Below, one piece after another: positions 1 through 6,425 of a DNA stretch of 6,455 nucleotides. The stretch covers positions 1-6,455 of the forward strand of contig CAAGDP010000141.1 in the NCBI GenBank assembly GCA_900768635.1, in the 5' to 3' direction. Origin of the DNA: Enterobacterales bacterium (GTDB lineage Bacteria; Pseudomonadota; Gammaproteobacteria; Enterobacterales; Succinivibrionaceae). How positions within the stretch are numbered: position 1 is the stretch's first letter; the number at the start of each line of letters is the position of its first letter. A program made the translations under genes and the position numbers. The notes beneath the pieces are model-generated. The model saw only the letters and a program-made list of their open reading frames with translations, was not told the origin of the DNA and did no database searches.

Positions 1-5
1 ACTCA

Positions 6-34
6 ATTATACAAAAATACGTTGAAAGATACAA
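6..34 (-). promoter_or_regulatory. Promoter candidate firing leftward out of the window
   Basis: On the minus strand a perfect -10 hexamer TATAAT (positions 11-6) lies exactly 17 bases after TTGTAT (34-29), which keeps only the TTG of the -35 consensus. It begins 38 bases past the stop codon of the long minus-strand gene, so it would start transcription of something beyond the left edge. The region is AT-rich, which makes chance -10 matches common; the exact spacing is the main support. Confidence 0.4.
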
Positions 35-71
35 GTACATAATGCATAAATTTCAAGGAATTAAGCGAAAT

Positions 72-3000
72 TTATTGGAGATTAATTTGTTGAGTAGTAA
101 TTATTTGAAAAGTTAAGATATTAGCTTTAATCTTTATAGTAACATTATCAGCATTCTGAACATTTTTTGAATTAACCAAAGAAATAGGAACCAGAACAAT
201 TTTAGTATCCTCATTTACAGAACAATCACTTGCTAAAGTAACGCAAATATTAGGTTCAGCATTACCATAAAGTGCTGAGGCTTCCTTATAAATTTTTCCA
301 GTTAACTGATTAATTTCTGGAATCAGCAAGTCGTAGGAAAAATAGGTTGGATATTCCTGAATTCTGTTTAGAAGAGTAACTCGTTCCCTATCAATTGATG
401 ATAAAATATCGGCCTTGTAATCAAATTCAGAAATTTCTATGTATCTAATAACTTTACTGAAAATTTGATACAAATCTTGAATATAAAGCGAATCAGTATT
501 GTTCAATAAAGCTTGAAAAGCTGAATTTTTAAGTTTAGCTAAGTTAGATTTTAATTCTCCAACTACAAAAACATTATCAACAGTTTTATGGAGTAAATAG
601 ATGAAATTTCGTAATTTTTTATAATATTTAACTGTTGCATCAGACCAAACTTGATCTAAATCATCTATTGAAGTAATATCAGGAATTACCTCTTCAGTAA
701 TTTTTGCTAAAAAATCAAGAATTTTTCCTTGATAAATATTATTATTTACCAATTCTAATACAACATCTTTATATTTATTATGCAGACATAAAAACTCTAT
801 CATTCCAATAGCAAAAGTTTTAACATCCGAAAGTAAATTATTCTGCATAATATTTTTGATAGAATCTATAGTACGATCGAAAATATTATCTGTATTGACA
901 AATTTTGGATAAACAATTTTCTTTTCTAATCTAATTTCATCAACGGTATAGAAAAAGGAAGCAACATATCTTAAAATTGATTCGATTGCGCATCTTGGAA
1001 TCTCGACAGAATTGCAATATTGATTAGTAGACTGCAAATATAAAAATCTAGGAACATCACGATTGTCAACCAATTCATTTCGATACAATCTAAAATTTGC
1101 ATATGATTTGCAACCCTCAGAGATAAAATAATTGTACTGTTCATCACTAATAATTTTTGGATCGAGAATGTTTTCCCCACTATCAAGTATCTGTCTAATT
1201 AGTTTTGCAGCAGCATAATATTGATTACTTCGAGCCTCTTCACTCTTACATTTTTTATATGTACCTGTTTTGATTGACATCAATATTCTATTGGCTCTTT
1301 CTTGTTCATCAACGAAGATACCGTCTTTAATTATGGCACCTATTTCATTATCTAGATTCAAATTGATAATTTTATTTTTTATATACTGTGAATGATATAT
1401 TGGAAGAATATTTTCAGTCTCAATAAATTCTTTTGATAATAATTCACCCTTAAGCAAAGAGGAGGCAAATTTATTATCGGGTGAAATTGATAAAAGTTGT
1501 CTTGCATAATTTAATGCATTCTGCTTTTCATTTTTCTTTGTGTATAATTTCAACAATCCATGATAAATTTGTACCCAGGGGTTTGTAGAAATAGATTCCT
1601 TTTTGATTGAAAATTTATTACATTTTTCAATACATTTATAGAAGATTTTTTCGCTTTCTTCACATAAACCCATTTGCAAAAATGAATGAGCCTTAGATAT
1701 TAAAATTTGTATTTCCTTTTCTAAATCAGTATTTTTACGAAGAATTTCTGAATAAGTTATATCTAACTCATTTTTATATATTGGATTTTTAGATTTTTGA
1801 ATGACACTGATTTTAAGATTTAAAAAGGCTGATCTATCCATTGCTTCTTTGCCATAATCATTAAGAAGCTTCATTGCTTCATCAACCATTTCAAGACGTG
1901 AATACAATGCTACAAGATTAGGAACGCTTCCAGACATCTTTTGTTTGGATTCTATTGCCTTTTTATATAAATTTATCGCTTTTTGTAAATCATTCTCTTC
2001 AATATCAGCTCTTTGAGCCAAAACAAAATAATCTTCAGTTGAAGCTGTTACTTTTGACTTTTCAATTTTTTTTAACAAGTTTTTAGCTTCTGGATAAACA
2101 TGAATAAGTTGACTAGATAGATTATTATATGCCATTTCGCGCATATACTTATTGCCGTATAAGCCTAATAAATTTGCACACTCTTTATATTTCTTTTTAC
2201 TGAAATAAATATGAAACAAATTTGCCACTGCAGAACCTGGCTTTTGATTATTAGAAATTGCCTCTTTATAAAACTCGGCAGCCTTATTTAAATTTTTTTC
2301 CTCAACTCGATAATATTCAGCTTTTGCAAAAAATGGATTATCTACATTTTTCCATCGATTGTTGGTTTCTGTTACTACGGTCTTTGGAGAATTATCATCT
2401 ATTGAATTATCAACTAAAGCAAGGAATTTATTATTACTTCCCAGTGATGCAGATGTAAACAAATGAAATAACAGTTTTATTTTGTCTGCAGTTACAGGAT
2501 CCTTTAGCATAGATTTATAGGAACGATCATGATGAAGAAGTATTGCACACAGTACAGAGTTGTAAACAGTAAGAAAATCCTGATTCTTTTCATATGATTT
2601 TTCAACTAAATTAATTATTGAATAATCATTTGCCTCTATCATAGCAATAATTAAAAACCTTATTATATATGGTCTTTTCTGATTACAATCCAAAAAATGT
2701 CTTACAGCAAACCGAACCATTTCACTATAGTCATTTATTTGTTCTGCTACTGCAAATCCTGAAACATTATCAGTACCATATGCGTAAGCTTCAACCGCCA
2801 TACGATCACATTTGCATTTATAATATATTGCTCCTAAAAAATCATTTATTAGTCTACAATCAACATCTTTTTCAGATATTTTTTTTACTTTGGCAATATT
2901 TTCTTGAATTTTATAACCCAAAATTGATTTTTCATGACATTTTGTAAAGGCATAATTTAGACTTTCAGCAATAGACCTGAATGTATTTACTAGTAATGTA

Positions 3001-3428
3001 TCATTCATACTCTTTGCTATTTCTTCATACCCTAAAACCTCTGGTTTTACATTAGACGATAAAAATAGGTCTTTACTAAAAAAATTATTCAGATCAATTA
3101 AACAGTTTTCTGTGTCATTTTTATATAAATTTTCCGAAAAATTATTACTCTCATCTGATCTTTTCAATGCGATTTCTGTTGAAATAAACTCTCTACTTTT
3201 CCCTTCTCTTTCTTGAAAGTCTTCATAATTATTTATACCATCATTAATAATTTCATAGTAGGAAATACAATCAAGTCTTACAGTAGGAATTTGTCCATCA
3301 CTTTTTCCAATCTGAATAGAGTCTTCATCTATTGATAATATTTTTCCAAAAATCTCCTTTGAGCCAATCATCAGATTGATCTGCATACCAATATTTGCTT
3401 CTGATAACAAATTATCCTTTATACTCAT
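72..3428 (-). CDS. Large Sm/SH3-like plus TPR-repeat protein of unknown function, possibly C-terminally truncated
   Basis: An 1118-residue protein that I cannot assign to a named family. The ATG at 3428-3426 is preceded by GAGGA (3439-3435 on the minus strand) at a 6-base spacing, so the start is well supported. Residues about 10-62 alternate small and hydrophobic residues (FGKILSIDEDSIQIG, then VRLDCISYYEI) like a small Sm or SH3-type beta barrel. A polar linker follows to about 110, then mostly helical sequence. Two clearly related TPR-like units lie at about 368-446 and 467-546 (compare NKAAEFYKEAI with LQKAINLYKKAI), and another TPR-like stretch at about 577-655 ends in LSISPDNKFA. Residues 660-1050 look helical without a motif I recognise. 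Residues about 1057-1107 look beta-rich, and the protein stops soon after. No signal peptide or membrane segment is evident, so it is probably cytoplasmic. No nuclease or ATPase (Walker A) motif is seen. The gene is far more AT-rich than rnt, the amidase and sodB, suggesting acquisition. A scaffold or sensor role is possible; function is not established. Confidence 0.85.
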   Translation of the reverse strand: MSIKDNLLSEANIGMQINLMIGSKEIFGKILSIDEDSIQIGKSDGQIPTVRLDCISYYEIINDGINNYEDFQEREGKSREFISTEIALKRSDESNNFSENLYKNDTENCLIDLNNFFSKDLFLSSNVKPEVLGYEEIAKSMNDTLLVNTFRSIAESLNYAFTKCHEKSILGYKIQENIAKVKKISEKDVDCRLINDFLGAIYYKCKCDRMAVEAYAYGTDNVSGFAVAEQINDYSEMVRFAVRHFLDCNQKRPYIIRFLIIAMIEANDYSIINLVEKSYEKNQDFLTVYNSVLCAILLHHDRSYKSMLKDPVTADKIKLLFHLFTSASLGSNNKFLALVDNSIDDNSPKTVVTETNNRWKNVDNPFFAKAEYYRVEEKNLNKAAEFYKEAISNNQKPGSAVANLFHIYFSKKKYKECANLLGLYGNKYMREMAYNNLSSQLIHVYPEAKNLLKKIEKSKVTASTEDYFVLAQRADIEENDLQKAINLYKKAIESKQKMSGSVPNLVALYSRLEMVDEAMKLLNDYGKEAMDRSAFLNLKISVIQKSKNPIYKNELDITYSEILRKNTDLEKEIQILISKAHSFLQMGLCEESEKIFYKCIEKCNKFSIKKESISTNPWVQIYHGLLKLYTKKNEKQNALNYARQLLSISPDNKFASSLLKGELLSKEFIETENILPIYHSQYIKNKIINLNLDNEIGAIIKDGIFVDEQERANRILMSIKTGTYKKCKSEEARSNQYYAAAKLIRQILDSGENILDPKIISDEQYNYFISEGCKSYANFRLYRNELVDNRDVPRFLYLQSTNQYCNSVEIPRCAIESILRYVASFFYTVDEIRLEKKIVYPKFVNTDNIFDRTIDSIKNIMQNNLLSDVKTFAIGMIEFLCLHNKYKDVVLELVNNNIYQGKILDFLAKITEEVIPDITSIDDLDQVWSDATVKYYKKLRNFIYLLHKTVDNVFVVGELKSNLAKLKNSAFQALLNNTDSLYIQDLYQIFSKVIRYIEISEFDYKADILSSIDRERVTLLNRIQEYPTYFSYDLLIPEINQLTGKIYKEASALYGNAEPNICVTLASDCSVNEDTKIVLVPISLVNSKNVQNADNVTIKIKANILTFQIITTQQINLQ

Positions 3429-3737
3429 AGCATTTCCTCAAAGCAGACTATTCACCTTGTTTTAAATAAGACAATCTCATAATCGTGTCCTGTTATTACT
3501 AACATAATTTGTTATTCAAAAACTTGTAGTGATAAATTTCACATAAAATGAACAATTTTTTCATTCGCTAATTTATACAAATACTCCATCTTTAACTACT
3601 CAATCTATCTTGAAGGTATCATTATCATTTTTTTCATTCATCTTCTATATTTATGTGACAAAAAACGTCGCCTTACCGCTTTTCTAAATTTCTAGACATA
3701 ATAGTAAGAAGTATTTTTACTTTTTATTTTCTTCTAG

Positions 3738-3766
3738 TTGCATCTATGTTTTTCACAGATTATCAT
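3738..3766 (+). promoter_or_regulatory. Promoter candidate for the rnt-amidase operon
   Basis: TTGCAT (3738-3743) and TATCAT (3761-3766) are separated by exactly 17 bases. The -10 matches consensus at five of six positions, the -35 at three. Transcription from here would give a leader of roughly 75 bases before the rnt start at 3850. The surrounding sequence is very AT-rich, so alternatives exist, such as TTACCG/CATAAT at 3673-3702. Confidence 0.4.
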
Positions 3767-3840
3767 TTCACGATGTATTGATTTCACAAGGATACATACA
3801 CAGTATTTTTTGATGCGATTTATAAGTGTTGCACTTTAGC

Positions 3841-3844
3841 GGAG
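3841..3844 (+). promoter_or_regulatory. Ribosome binding site that decides the rnt start
   Basis: GGAG lies 5 bases before the ATG at 3850. The reading frame is open upstream to GTG 3826 and TTG 3829, but neither has a purine-rich site before it. The extra eight residues are also not expected from RNase T homologues. A small perfect hairpin, AAGTG-TTG-CACTT (3824-3836), sits just upstream of this site and overlaps those alternative start codons, another reason to prefer the ATG. Confidence 0.75.
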
Positions 3845-3849
3845 TAATT

Positions 3850-4542
3850 ATGCCAAATTATTTTCCTGAGCCTGCTGTTACTATGAAAGATCGGTTTCGT
3901 GGTTACCTTCCTGTGGTAATTGATGTGGAAACTGCCGGCTTTGACTGCCAAAAAAATGCATTACTGGAGATAGGGCTGTGCTTTTTGGAATTTGATGAGT
4001 CCGGAATGCTGAAAGTATCAGAACAGATGGAGTTCAGAGTCAAACCTTTTGAGGGTGCTGAAATAAATCCAGAATCCTGTGCTTTTATTCATATTGATCC
4101 CTTTGATTCCAACCGACAGGCTGAAGAAGAAAAAGATGTGGTAAAAACCATGTGTAAGGCAGTTTCCTTTCAGGTTAAAAAATATAACTGTAAAAGAGCT
4201 ATTATCGTTGCCCACAACGCCCATTTTGATCAGGGTTTTATTCTGAAAGCTATTGAAAGATGTCGCTACAAAAGAAGTCCTTTTCATCCTTTTTCCTGTG
4301 TGGATACTGCAGGGCTGTCAGCGCTCTTGTACGGACAGACTGTTCTGAGCGTAGCCTGTGAAAAGGCTGGCATTGCCTATGACAATGAAAAAGCACATGG
4401 AGCATTATATGATGCCTCGGTAACTGCTGAGCTGTTCTGTACTATGGTAAATCGTTTCCATGATCTGATGCAGCTGACAATAACTGCATCCGACAATCAG
4501 AACTGTAACAACACAGAATCTCAGGATAAAGAGACAACATGA
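3850..4542 (+). CDS. rnt: Ribonuclease T
   Basis: A 230-residue DEDDh 3'-5' exoribonuclease. The family acts as a cytoplasmic homodimer that trims the 3' ends of tRNA (CCA turnover), 5S and 23S rRNA and other stable RNAs. The sequence resembles E. coli RNase T along most of its length. The catalytic set is complete: D25 and E27 in VVIDVETAGF, D127 in AHNAHFD, H183 and D188 in AHGALYDA. These keep a constant +2 offset from my recollection of the E. coli residues. The substrate-binding DRFRG arginines (R15, R17) and the four phenylalanines known to stack on the RNA end (here F31, F79, F126, F148) are also present. The C-terminal tail from about residue 205 is polar, rich in N, Q and T, and longer than in E. 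coli (about 215 residues total). Its stop codon overlaps the start of the amidase gene. Identification is firm. Confidence 0.96.
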   Translation: MPNYFPEPAVTMKDRFRGYLPVVIDVETAGFDCQKNALLEIGLCFLEFDESGMLKVSEQMEFRVKPFEGAEINPESCAFIHIDPFDSNRQAEEEKDVVKTMCKAVSFQVKKYNCKRAIIVAHNAHFDQGFILKAIERCRYKRSPFHPFSCVDTAGLSALLYGQTVLSVACEKAGIAYDNEKAHGALYDASVTAELFCTMVNRFHDLMQLTITASDNQNCNNTESQDKETT

Positions 4543-5285
4543 CACCAGTTAAACAATCTGCATTCAGGATCATTCATAAATTAGCATCTGCACCGGTGAT
4601 ATTCTTTCTCTTCCTGTTATACGGCTTTTCCTGTCAGGCAAAAGATCATTCACCGGTAATCATGCTGGATCCCGGACATGACTTTCTCAATCCTGGTGCC
4701 ACCTCAGCATCAGGAATTAAGGAAAACATTTTTAATCTGCGTTTTACCCGGGAACTAGCCAGCTCTCTGGAAATGTCCGGTTTTACAGTGCAAATATCCC
4801 GCAGTGACGAGGAATCAAAAAGTTTAAAATCCCGGATTAACCGCCAGCCCTACGATCTTTTTATTTCCATCCACCATGATTCAGTACAGGAAGAATTTTG
4901 TTACTTTACGGAAGATGGTATCTGTACTACCTACAGCGGTTACGGATATTCACTGTGGGTATCTCCGAAAAACCCTTTTTATAACCAGTCACTTAAACTG
5001 GCAAAGCTTATTGGAACACGTCTTAAAGATGCCGGATTAATCCACAGTGTTCATCATGTAGCTATGGAAAACCGGGCTTATTTAGATCGCAAGGCAGGAA
5101 TCTTTTCCTTCCCGAATCTTTATGTATTACGTCATAACATAAAACCGGCCATTCTTATTGAAGTTGCGGTTATAACAAATCCTGCAGACGAAAAAAATGC
5201 CGAATCCCCGCAATTTCGCCAGCGATTTATTCAGGCTATTACTCAGGGCGTAATTTCTTACTTTTCACAACATAATAAACGCTGA
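4539..5285 (+). CDS. N-acetylmuramoyl-L-alanine amidase, Amidase_3 type, exported
   Basis: A 248-residue zinc amidase of the Amidase_3 family, which cleaves the amide bond between N-acetylmuramic acid and the L-alanine of the peptide stem in peptidoglycan, typically during cell separation or wall turnover. The N-terminus is a signal peptide: basic residues to K14, a hydrophobic core at about 18-30, then likely cleavage after CQA (residue 34). The GFSC stretch is a poor lipobox, so a lipoprotein is less likely. The catalytic domain spans about 38-245. Zinc ligands are H47 (LDPGHD), E62 (GIKEN) and H112 (ISIHHDS), with catalytic E208 (ILIEVAVITNP). An insert at about 118-146 contains C121 and C129, which could form a disulfide in the periplasm. 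No LysM, SH3 or AMIN domain is present, so how it is targeted to the wall is not evident. The ATG lies inside the end of rnt (ATGA overlap) with only a weak AGAG upstream, implying coupled translation. Confidence 0.93.
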   Translation: MTPVKQSAFRIIHKLASAPVIFFLFLLYGFSCQAKDHSPVIMLDPGHDFLNPGATSASGIKENIFNLRFTRELASSLEMSGFTVQISRSDEESKSLKSRINRQPYDLFISIHHDSVQEEFCYFTEDGICTTYSGYGYSLWVSPKNPFYNQSLKLAKLIGTRLKDAGLIHSVHHVAMENRAYLDRKAGIFSFPNLYVLRHNIKPAILIEVAVITNPADEKNAESPQFRQRFIQAITQGVISYFSQHNKR

Positions 5286-5370
5286 TAACACCTGCTTTGC
5301 ACAACAAATTAAACTGATGCAGGTTGGCATCTCTCTTGTTTGACTACAATTCATAAACATCGGAACATAG

Positions 5371-5396
5371 AGGAGTATACATACTGGTATCCTCCT
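5371..5396 (+). terminator. Strong hairpin after the rnt-amidase operon, possible terminator
   Basis: Arms AGGAGTATAC (5371-5380) and GTATCCTCCT (5387-5396) pair at nine of ten positions around a 6-base loop. The hairpin lies 86 bases after the amidase stop and 22 bases before the sodB promoter candidate, a sensible place for a transcription boundary. Only three T follow before CCC, so as an intrinsic terminator it is weak. It could instead be a 3'-end RNA stability structure. Confidence 0.35.
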
Positions 5397-5418
5397 TTCC
5401 CGGATTTCAGGAAACATA

Positions 5419-5446
5419 TTGCATATTCTGCATATAGCGGTACAAT
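5419..5446 (+). promoter_or_regulatory. Promoter candidate for sodB
   Basis: TTGCAT (5419-5424) and TACAAT (5441-5446) lie 16 bases apart. The -10 matches consensus at five of six positions, and the -35 hexamer is identical to the one proposed for rnt. The transcript would have a leader of about 88 bases before the sodB ATG. The sequence just downstream (CATAATTATCA, 5447-5457) is AT-rich but is not a convincing Fur operator. Confidence 0.45.
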
Positions 5447-5541
5447 CATAATTATCAACAGTATCTGCCGGCTGAAATTCTCATCAGGCACCTCAACCGC
5501 TGATATCTCATTCTTTCGCTGTACTTTTAGGAGATACGCCT

Positions 5542-6144
5542 ATGTTCACTCTTCCAGAACTTCCTTACGCTAAAAACGCTCTTGTTCCTTTCATTTCAGA
5601 GGAGACTTTGACTTTCCATCACGACAAACACTTTAAAACTTATGTGGATAAACTCAATTCCCTTATTTCAGGAACCGACTATGAAAATCTTACTCTGAAG
5701 GATATTATTCAAAAATCAGCAAAGGACGGAAATCAGGCGGTGTTTAACAATGCCGGCCAGGTTTACAATCATGATTTCTACTTCAAATGTCTGGCACAAC
5801 CCTGCAATGAAAAGAACTGCCCTTGCACCGCTCCGGTTTTAAAGAAGCTTATCGGCAATACCTACAGCGATCCTCAGCAATTCCGGGAGGAATTACTTAA
5901 TAATGCTATCGGGAACTTCGGCTCCGGATGGACCTGGGTTGTAAAACATGGCGATAAAATTGAAATCGTAAATTACAGTAATGCAGATAACCCCTTACGG
6001 GATCGGGAAAACGATGTGCCACTGCTGTGTATTGATGTATGGGAACATGCCTACTATATCGACTACCGTAATGATCGTAAGTCATATGTGGAAAAATTGT
6101 TTAACGTCATAAACTGGCAGTTTGTAGCCTCTCAGTTGCAATAG
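5542..6144 (+). CDS. sodB: Superoxide dismutase, iron type
   Basis: A 200-residue cytoplasmic Fe/Mn-family superoxide dismutase that converts superoxide to hydrogen peroxide and oxygen. The start is supported by AGGAG (5529-5533) 8 bases before the ATG. The N-terminal helical hairpin domain (about 1-85) and C-terminal alpha/beta domain (about 98-198) are both complete. Metal ligands are H26 (LTFHHDKHF), H77 (VYNHDFYF), D165 and H169 (DVWEHAYYIDYRND). Q73 in NNAGQVYNH sits where iron enzymes carry their active-site glutamine, which favours iron over manganese. Compared with E. coli SodB, the link between domains carries extra cysteines (C88, C93, C95, near C83). The tryptophan of QVWNH is tyrosine here, and the residue two before ligand D165 is cysteine (C163). 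There is no signal peptide. It appears to be a single-gene transcript, with its own promoter candidate upstream and a terminator downstream. Confidence 0.96.
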   Translation: MFTLPELPYAKNALVPFISEETLTFHHDKHFKTYVDKLNSLISGTDYENLTLKDIIQKSAKDGNQAVFNNAGQVYNHDFYFKCLAQPCNEKNCPCTAPVLKKLIGNTYSDPQQFREELLNNAIGNFGSGWTWVVKHGDKIEIVNYSNADNPLRDRENDVPLLCIDVWEHAYYIDYRNDRKSYVEKLFNVINWQFVASQLQ

Positions 6145-6164
6145 AATCAAATTCCCTATTAACC

Positions 6165-6204
6165 TGATCTGTTCAATTCCGGAATATCAGATCAATCTGA
6201 ACAG
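6165..6204 (+). repeat. Two overlapping, mutually exclusive inverted repeats after sodB
   Basis: TGATCTG (6165-6171) pairs perfectly with CAGATCA (6188-6194), and CTGTTCA (6169-6175) pairs perfectly with TGAACAG (6198-6204). The left arms share CTG, so only one helix can form at a time. A 10-base palindrome ATTCCGGAAT (6176-6185) lies in the centre. The set is immediately upstream of the intrinsic terminator. Confidence 0.6.
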
Positions 6205-6205
6205 G

Positions 6206-6236
6206 GCGATCTTATTATGAGGTCGCTTTATTATTT
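6206..6236 (+). terminator. sodB: Intrinsic terminator of sodB
   Basis: GCGATCT (6206-6212) pairs with AGGTCGC (6220-6226), seven pairs including one G-U wobble, around a 7-base loop. It is followed directly by TTTATTATTT (6227-6236). It lies 62 bases after the sodB stop codon in the correct orientation, so it probably ends the sodB transcript. Confidence 0.75.
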
Positions 6237-6289
6237 CCGGAAACACCTGATTTGTTTTCATTTTTTCTGTTTCAGGTACAGTAAATCCT

Positions 6290-6315
6290 GGTGAAGCAAT
6301 TAGTTTCACTTCACC
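6290..6315. repeat. Inverted repeat GGTGAAG/CTTCACC
   Basis: GGTGAAG (6290-6296) and CTTCACC (6309-6315) are perfect 7-base complements around a 12-base loop. A shifted alternative, GTGAA with TTCAC, is also possible inside it. No T-run follows directly, so it is not a typical terminator; it could be an RNA structure or an operator-like site. Confidence 0.4.
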
Positions 6316-6398
6316 GAAAGACGAAGCTGTTTTTCCAAATTGACATTAGTCTTCAGTTGTATATCCGATTTTCGACAGTTGATAGGGCAGATAGTGGT

Positions 6399-6425
6399 TC
6401 AAAGCCTTATGGCATAAGGCTTTGA
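6399..6425. repeat. Perfect palindrome with 13-base arms
   Basis: TCAAAGCCTTATG (6399-6411) and its exact reverse complement (6413-6425) flank a single G at 6412. No T-run follows directly on either strand, so it is not a plain terminator. About 20 bases downstream come a 10-base palindrome GCTAATTAGC (6435-6444) and then CCTTTTT. AGGGC (6384-6388) can pair with GCCCT (6443-6447), enclosing the palindrome and ending in the T-run, which would make a composite terminator-like fold. It may also be a dispersed REP-like element or part of a mobile-element end. Confidence 0.6.

Larger units (their letters stand above)
3429..3849. other. AT-rich divergent intergenic region
   Basis: These 421 bases separate the leftward long gene from the rightward rnt operon, and I see no convincing gene in them. 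G+C is about 23-30% in the lines I counted, closer to the long gene than to rnt, so an acquired segment may include this region. It should hold promoters for both directions. A rightward candidate is listed separately. Leftward, the best I see is a TATAAA (3577-3572, minus) without a good -35 at normal spacing. A direct run TATCATTATCATT at 3617-3629 partly resembles half of a Fur box but lacks the opposing half. Confidence 0.7.

Noticed and set aside
971..1186. 71-codon minus-strand open frame inside the long TPR gene
   Set aside because: It lies wholly within the 1118-codon gene in another frame and has no family signature.
2258..2947. Two plus-strand open frames (66 and 92 codons) opposite the TPR gene
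   Set aside because: They are antisense frames rich in L, F, Y and H, as expected from AT-rich complement sequence, and have no recognisable motif.
3617..3629. Fur-box-like TATCATTATCATT
   Set aside because: Only about half of the 19-base palindromic consensus is matched, and such strings are common in sequence this AT-rich.
3826..3849. GTG 3826 as the rnt start
   Set aside because: The GGAG site is correctly spaced only for ATG 3850, and with that start the catalytic residues keep a constant offset of two from E. coli RNase T.
4018..4287. 89-codon minus-strand open frame inside rnt
   Set aside because: It is antisense to a firmly identified RNase T gene whose catalytic codons it overlaps.
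4620..4640. Lipoprotein signal in the amidase (GFSC)
   Set aside because: Glycine at -3 and phenylalanine at -2 are a poor lipobox; ordinary signal peptidase cleavage after CQA fits better.
5340..5573. 77-codon plus-strand frame starting at TTG 5340 and running into sodB
   Set aside because: It has a weak start, no family signal, overlaps the sodB start in another frame, and contains the hairpin and promoter candidates.
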